Assembly (NCBI GenBank): GCA_948794795.1
Contig: CAQGLR010000002.1
Span: forward strand, 164,967-228,966
Origin: an uncultured Lachnospiraceae bacterium
GTDB lineage: Bacteria > Bacillota > Clostridia > Lachnospirales > Lachnospiraceae
Length of the DNA: 64,000 nucleotides
Direction: 5' to 3'
The translations under genes and the position numbers were made by a program. The notes below the pieces were generated by a model that worked only from the letters and a program-made list of their open reading frames with translations, did not search any database and was not told the DNA's origin. This document shows, one piece after another, positions 61,648 through 64,000 of this stretch. Numbering within the stretch: position 1 is the first letter of the stretch; each line of letters starts with the position of its first letter.

Positions 61648-62064
61648 ATGAAAGTAAAAAAATTAACATTGTTATTAATAGCATGTATTGTATGGACAGC
61701 GGCTGGATTTAATATTTTCCGTATTGGCCTGGTAGAATATCCGCCTTATTTATCTATCTTTAATTTATGTTTATCTGTAATTGTATTTACAGTATTCCAA
61801 TATTTTATTTTTGGAAAACTTGTTAAAAAACATACAAAAAGGATTTTAAACTATAAAGAAAACTACCAGTTTGTCTTAAATTTTTTTGATTTGAAATCCT
61901 TTGCTATTATGGCATTTATGATGTCTGGAGGTATTTATTTAAGGGTATCTGGATTATGTCCTGTACGCTTTATTGCAATATTTTATTCAGGTCTAGGGCT
62001 ATCACTTCTATTAGCAGGGATTTTGTTTGGATGGAACTATTTTAAAAATATCCGCCAGCAATAA
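61648..62064 (+). CDS. Membrane protein under TetR control, unknown function
   Basis: A 138-residue protein with four predicted membrane helices (about 5-22, 33-52, 83-100, 108-130) and a basic loop (KLVKKHTKRILNYKEN). GGAGG is well placed. The conserved-looking stretch MMSGGIYLRVSGLCPVRFIAIFYSGLGLSLLLAG is a hallmark of a small uncharacterised clostridial membrane family that I cannot name. The TetR operator just upstream makes it a direct target of the regulator; a transport or efflux role is possible but not shown. Confidence 0.75.
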   Translation: MKVKKLTLLLIACIVWTAAGFNIFRIGLVEYPPYLSIFNLCLSVIVFTVFQYFIFGKLVKKHTKRILNYKENYQFVLNFFDLKSFAIMAFMMSGGIYLRVSGLCPVRFIAIFYSGLGLSLLLAGILFGWNYFKNIRQQ

Positions 62065-62085
62065 TAAAAATAAAGGAGAAAATTT

Positions 62086-62316
62086 ATGCAAGCTATTGTA
62101 GAAACTTTATTTGATATAGTATATTTAATTACTGTAACCACCTTTGGTATAATAATGATTATAAAAAGCCATGGCCACAGACAATATCTTTTATCTGGCA
62201 TTATGGCAGTTGTACTTGGAACTGGTGATTCATTTCATTTAATTCCACGTGCAGTTGCATTATGTACCACTGGACTATGTATGGACTGTTTTAATTTGTT
62301 TCAGGGCAATGGTTAA
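62086..62316 (+). pseudogene. Truncated membrane protein gene of the TetR-controlled unit
   Basis: A 76-codon frame with GGAG upstream. It encodes two membrane helices (about 5-25, 35-52) and the stretch FHLIPRAVALCTTGL, then a few unrelated codons and a stop. Proteins with this start that I remember are about 200 residues long, so two thirds appear lost by deletion rather than by a single frameshift. A short functional protein cannot be excluded. Confidence 0.55.
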
Positions 62317-62380
62317 TGAAAACAATGGAACAGGCTGTATATAATAAATATATTTAATAAAAAAGTCCTGTAAAAAATAA

Positions 62381-62440
62381 AAAGATACAAAAATTAAGAT
62401 TTAATATTTGTAATATTCTTAATTTTGTATCTTTACTTTT
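62381..62440 (+). terminator. Long hairpin terminator after the TetR-controlled unit
   Basis: AAAGATACAAAAATTAAGA pairs with TCTTAATTTTGTATCTTT around a ~17-nt loop, followed by ACTTTTATAT. Confidence 0.65.
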
Positions 62441-62594
62441 ATATTTGCCATATTTATTACTCAATCTGTTTAATATTATAAAATTTAATAGATAAAATAA
62501 TATTAAAAGCTGTAAATAATATATAATATTATTTTTCCAGTAATTTATCCATGCATATTACTACTTTCCTGTTTCTAAATAAAATATACTATTC
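62441..62594. other. AT-rich gap before fluC 3' end
   Basis: About 150 bp of strongly AT-rich sequence between the terminator and the stop of fluC. No gene or strong structure is seen. Confidence 0.3.
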
Positions 62595-62963
62595 TTATTT
62601 GTTTAATAAAATATCTAATAAAAAAATAACTGATACACCAGCAACAATACTAAACAATGCATATAAAAATGCAATACCTGTATGGTTTTGCCGTATCAAA
62701 TCTGTTGTTTCTAATGCAAAAGTAGAAAATGTAGTAAAACCTCCACATAGACCGGTTTTAAAAAACAATACAAAACGAGGATTTAATGACACATTTTTTG
62801 CTGCCAATATAACTATATATCCAATTGCTATACAGCCAGCAATATTTATAATAAATGTCTTTAAAGGAAATACCATAGTTTCTTTTAATGGTACCATTCC
62901 TATAAGATATCTAAGGACTGCACCTATAAAACCTCCAAGCCCTGTAACCAGGCAATTAAGCAT
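62595..62963 (-). CDS. crcB: FluC/CrcB fluoride ion channel
   Basis: A 122-residue protein with four membrane helices. It starts with the glycine-rich GLGGFIGAVLRYLIG and has the signature TGLCGGFTTFSTFALE that lines the fluoride pore. Functional channels are dual-topology dimers, so one gene is enough, although many Firmicutes carry two. The start at 62963 follows AAGGAGG; the frame is open for 37 more codons, which coincide with the structured leader. Its promoter is at 63121-63149. Confidence 0.92.
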   Translation of the reverse strand: MLNCLVTGLGGFIGAVLRYLIGMVPLKETMVFPLKTFIINIAGCIAIGYIVILAAKNVSLNPRFVLFFKTGLCGGFTTFSTFALETTDLIRQNHTGIAFLYALFSIVAGVSVIFLLDILLNK

Positions 62964-63114
62964 AATATCCCTCCTTATTCTCCAATTTATTACAGCAAAG
63001 ACAAAGTTAGTATAATGCAAATATAATTGCACCATCCCCAAGAGCCAGATACTCCGCCTTTCTGGGACGTACAACCCAAATGTCCTTTTATACTGTTTGT
63101 GTCATCACTATACT
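62964..63114 (-). ncRNA. Structured 5' leader of fluC, class unknown
   Basis: About 150 nt between the predicted start site and fluC. Visible stems are GGAC...GTCC, CAGA...TCTG and TGCAA-TTATA-TTTGCA, with a GGGGATGG stretch that faintly recalls the fluoride riboswitch. The closing pairs and the later AAC/GCTGATG elements of that aptamer are not convincing. A regulatory leader is likely by position. Confidence 0.4.
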
Positions 63115-63120
63115 TACTGG

Positions 63121-63149
63121 ATTATAACATATTCTTATTTTAAGAACAA
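63121..63149 (-). promoter_or_regulatory. Promoter of fluC
   Basis: On the minus strand TTGTTC (63144-63149), 17-bp spacer, TATAAT (63121-63126) with an upstream TG giving an extended -10. Confidence 0.6.
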
Positions 63150-63255
63150 ATAATATATAAATAAATATTTCCATTATTTATTTATAATGAACATAAATCT
63201 TCATTGCAATCTCTTCCGCCCAAGGCCAATATAAGGAAAAGCTTTCAGAAAACCC

Positions 63256-63284
63256 TTGCAATAAATGGCATCTTATGGTAGAAT
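63256..63284 (+). promoter_or_regulatory. Promoter of rplS
   Basis: TTGCAA (63256-63261), 17-bp spacer, TAGAAT (63279-63284). Confidence 0.6.
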
Positions 63285-63382
63285 ACTGAATGTTGTGAAT
63301 AGAGATGTTCCTCTGTTACGGTTGTATCCTGTATGCACAAAAGTATTAAGAACGTCAAAATAAATAAGGAGGTCACACAGAA
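63285..63382 (+). ncRNA. Ribosomal protein L19 leader
   Basis: The leader before rplS contains GAATGTTGTGAATAGAGATG, TTCCTCTGTTACGGTTG and TGTATGCACA, which resembles the Firmicute L19 leader thought to bind L19 for autoregulation. The match is from memory of the motif and was not scored. Confidence 0.55.
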
Positions 63383-63730
63383 ATGAATGATATTATTAGA
63401 GAAATTGAAAAGGCACAGTTAAAACCAGATATTACAGAATTTGGCGTTGGAGATACAGTTAAAGTATTTGCCAAGGTTATTGAAGGTTCAAGAGAACGTA
63501 TCCAGGTATTTGAAGGAACTGTACTTAAAAGACAGAATGGTGGAGCCAGGGAAACATTTACAGTAAGAAAGTTTTCAAATGGTGTAGGTGTTGAGAAAAC
63601 ATGGCCATTACATTCCCCAGTTATTGACAGGATTGAAGTAATACGTAAAGGTAAAGTAAGGCGTGCTAAATTATTCTATCTCCGTGACAGGATTGGTAAA
63701 GCAGCTAAGGTTAAAGAAGTATTAAAATAA
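63383..63730 (+). CDS. rplS: 50S ribosomal protein L19
   Basis: A 115-residue ribosomal protein at the 30S-50S interface. The hallmark stretches are FGVGDTVKVFAKVIEG, RIQVFEGTVLKRQNGGARETFTVRK, GVGVEKTWPLHSP and RRAKLFYLRDRIGKAAKVKE. GGAGG is well placed. The usual rpsP-rimM-trmD partners are not upstream here, so it is transcribed alone, and a strong terminator follows. Confidence 0.97.
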   Translation: MNDIIREIEKAQLKPDITEFGVGDTVKVFAKVIEGSRERIQVFEGTVLKRQNGGARETFTVRKFSNGVGVEKTWPLHSPVIDRIEVIRKGKVRRAKLFYLRDRIGKAAKVKEVLK

Positions 63731-63796
63731 TTGTTTTATGTTTTAGATGCAGGTTAATTACATCTGCATATTTACTGTATTATATCAGCCATATTT

Positions 63797-63829
63797 AAGA
63801 AAGCCCGCATTTAGCTGGCTTTCTTTTTT
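63797..63829 (+). terminator. Terminator of rplS
   Basis: AAGAAAGCC-CGCATTTAGCT-GGCTTTCTTTTTT, a 9-bp stem with a long U-tract. Confidence 0.85.
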
Positions 63830-64000
63830 GTTCTGCATTGTATTATAAACTGGAAGCCTGCATAAAATATGAATAACTTCACAGTCCCTGCCATATAACA
63901 TCTAATATCTAATATACCTGTAATAATATACATAGTTGTTGTTTCCGTTACAGTTCACACCCCCCAATAAACCATTGTGAAATGTGACGAAATTTATTTT
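63830..64000. other. End of window, no gene visible
   Basis: About 170 bp after the rplS terminator. The sequence GTTCACACCCCCCAATAA near 63950 stands out in AT-rich surroundings and may belong to the control region of the next gene. Confidence 0.3.

Noticed and set aside
62964..63074. N-terminal extension of FluC by 37 residues
   Set aside because: The extension begins at TTG without a ribosome binding site, is not channel-like, and AAGGAGG precedes the ATG at 62963.
62964..63114. Fluoride (crcB) riboswitch in front of fluC
   Set aside because: Only a GGGGATGG stretch fits; the pairing partners and the later conserved blocks are missing by eye, so I list an unclassified leader instead.

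Overview
The window is AT-rich, gene-dense DNA of a low-GC Firmicute. Purine-rich GGAGG-type ribosome binding sites, an Agr-type LytTR two-component system, a large galactan-degrading GH53 enzyme, DHHW/MBOAT surface acetylation genes and Clostridia-style housekeeping genes point to an anaerobic gut clostridium, most likely Lachnospiraceae. I cannot name the genus. No rRNA, tRNA or CRISPR array is visible.

Layout. 1-3406 (minus): an XRE regulator, a stand-alone TrpB-like PLP enzyme and a sugar-phosphate cyclase that resembles 2-deoxy-scyllo-inosose synthase, fused to a C-terminal VOC-like domain and cut by the window edge. 3573-8765 (plus): a serine recombinase, an AgrC/AgrA-like sensor-regulator pair and a two-gene ABC-2 exporter. 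8919-9232: a small type I toxin locus whose toxin frame looks broken. 9322-14400 (minus): a GH53 galactanase and a YfcE-type phosphodiesterase. 14594-18318 (minus): a DUF4869 gene with a P-loop partner, then McrBC. 18425-24641 (minus): pyruvate kinase, a small membrane protein, a class A penicillin-binding protein and a hemerythrin/response-regulator fusion. 25856-28223: a BlaI/BlaR1-type pair. 29323-34469 (plus): prephenate dehydrogenase, PcrA helicase, a small membrane protein and argininosuccinate lyase. 34826-42573 (minus): a long run of cell-surface genes (MBOAT acyltransferase, DHHW protein, L,D-transpeptidase, cell-wall-binding repeat and transglutaminase-like proteins). 42882-44455: a tyrosine recombinase and an internally deleted Rpn-type gene. 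44677-50216 (minus): CorA, MscS, GlgB, DUF1015. 50503-60757: a HAD-GNAT fusion, a BceRSAB/VanRS-like sensor-regulator-ABC operon, an ABC-F protein and a second L,D-transpeptidase. 61018-64000: a TetR regulator with its twin operators and membrane targets, a FluC fluoride channel, and rplS with its leader.

The most interesting observation is at 42637-42846. A pair of imperfect ~24-28 bp inverted repeats flanks about 154 bp holding a good sigma-A promoter, between a tyrosine recombinase gene and the start of the surface-gene run. The promoter now points away from those genes. This looks like an invertible promoter in its OFF orientation, which would make O-acetylation and cell-wall decoration phase variable.

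The second notable item is the cyclase-VOC fusion beside the TrpB-like enzyme, a possible small aminocyclitol-type pathway. Several interspersed repeat families, one a ~245 bp hairpin element with perfect terminal inverted repeats and an 8-bp target duplication, litter the intergenic regions and have damaged at least one gene.
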